Part shown: positions 61,887-64,000 of the stretch, piece after piece | Layout: every line of letters starts with the position of its first letter | Position numbering within the stretch: the first letter of the stretch is position 1 | NCBI RefSeq assembly: GCF_002310375.3 | Contig: NZ_CP023315.3 | Location: 3,900,001 to 3,964,000 of the forward strand | Direction: 5' to 3' | DNA: 64,000 nt | Source: Caulobacter vibrioides | GTDB lineage: Bacteria > Pseudomonadota > Alphaproteobacteria > Caulobacterales > Caulobacteraceae | Made by a program: the position numbers and the translations under genes | Notes under the pieces: generated by a model | The model's input: the letters and a program-made list of their open reading frames with translations, nothing else | Told to the model about the DNA's origin: nothing | Databases searched by the model: none

Positions 61887-62034
61887 GAAAAACTCCGGAC
61901 AAGGGCGACGCGTTAGCTTTACGCCGCCCGCGCAAGGTCGTCATCTTGCCCGGATCAGAAAGCCGATTGGTCTTCTTGCGCCGAGGAAGGCGCATCGCCT
62001 ATGCCAACGGCCAACGAGATAAGGGAGTGCGGTG

Positions 62035-63975
<1,941 letters not shown>

Positions 63976-64000
63976 CGAACGTCGCATCGGCGCGTTAGCT

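Overview
The window is a GC-rich alphaproteobacterial chromosome segment, almost certainly Caulobacter (C. crescentus/vibrioides-segnis group). The evidence is the gene order (rrn, fdx, sdhCDAB, zapE, tsaE-amgK-murU-addB-addA-trxA, trpFBA-accD-folC, maeB/dapB, sodB, acs), housekeeping promoters of the Caulobacter sigma-73 type, and several GGAAC-N16/17-CGTT promoters of the sigma-T (EcfG) general stress response. Nothing looks like a prophage, plasmid, insertion sequence or CRISPR locus. It is core chromosome carrying dispersed intergenic palindromes.

Layout. 1-1180: 5' end of a 16S rRNA gene (minus strand) with a structured leader and three tandem promoters. 1225-6490: ferredoxin, ferredoxin reductase and the succinate dehydrogenase operon (minus). 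6590-8305: Nudix hydrolase and ZapE (minus). 8387-18548: a long plus-strand run of acyltransferase, tsaE, amgK, murU, addB, addA and trxA, mostly with 4-base overlaps. 18745-24076: trpF-trpB-trpA-accD-folC and a 35-residue basic protein (minus). 24318-27630: divergent maeB and dapB. 27684-31513: ydbH-ynbE-ydbL intermembrane lipid-transport operon. 31593-36711: small envelope proteins, a putative stress sRNA, a glycine-zipper lipoprotein, a DAG-kinase-like lipid kinase with a phosphoesterase, sodB and a DUF883 pair; sigma-T promoters concentrate here. 36879-41320: HWE hybrid histidine kinase, CoA transferase, DUF4142 lipoprotein and thioesterase. 41317-45802: ABC permease/M1-peptidase fusion with its ATPase. 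46106-48087: FAH-family hydrolase, maleylacetoacetate isomerase and cytoplasmic beta-carbonic anhydrase. 48092-56261: pbpC, a giant alpha-2-macroglobulin and a Tat-exported beta-carbonic anhydrase. 56334-58039: Lrp/AsnC regulator divergent from alanine dehydrogenase. 58132-63975: nucleotidyltransferase, aldo/keto reductase, XdhC-like protein, creatininase-family amidase and acetyl-CoA synthetase.

The most interesting material is in 32.1-36.8 kb. Five exact sigma-T-type promoters lie in under 5 kb, in two divergent pairs plus a single one. One of them points into a gene-free 200 bp stretch that folds into consecutive long hairpins with C-rich unpaired tracts, a good candidate for a stress-induced small RNA. 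Other points of note are two families of about 120 bp palindromic repeats (three copies each). One copy sits between addB and addA, keeps an open bridging frame and supplies the addA ribosome-binding site. Another contains the only plausible pbpC start codon. SdhC has Asn where the usual haem-ligand His is expected, and AccD has lost three of its four zinc-ribbon cysteines.
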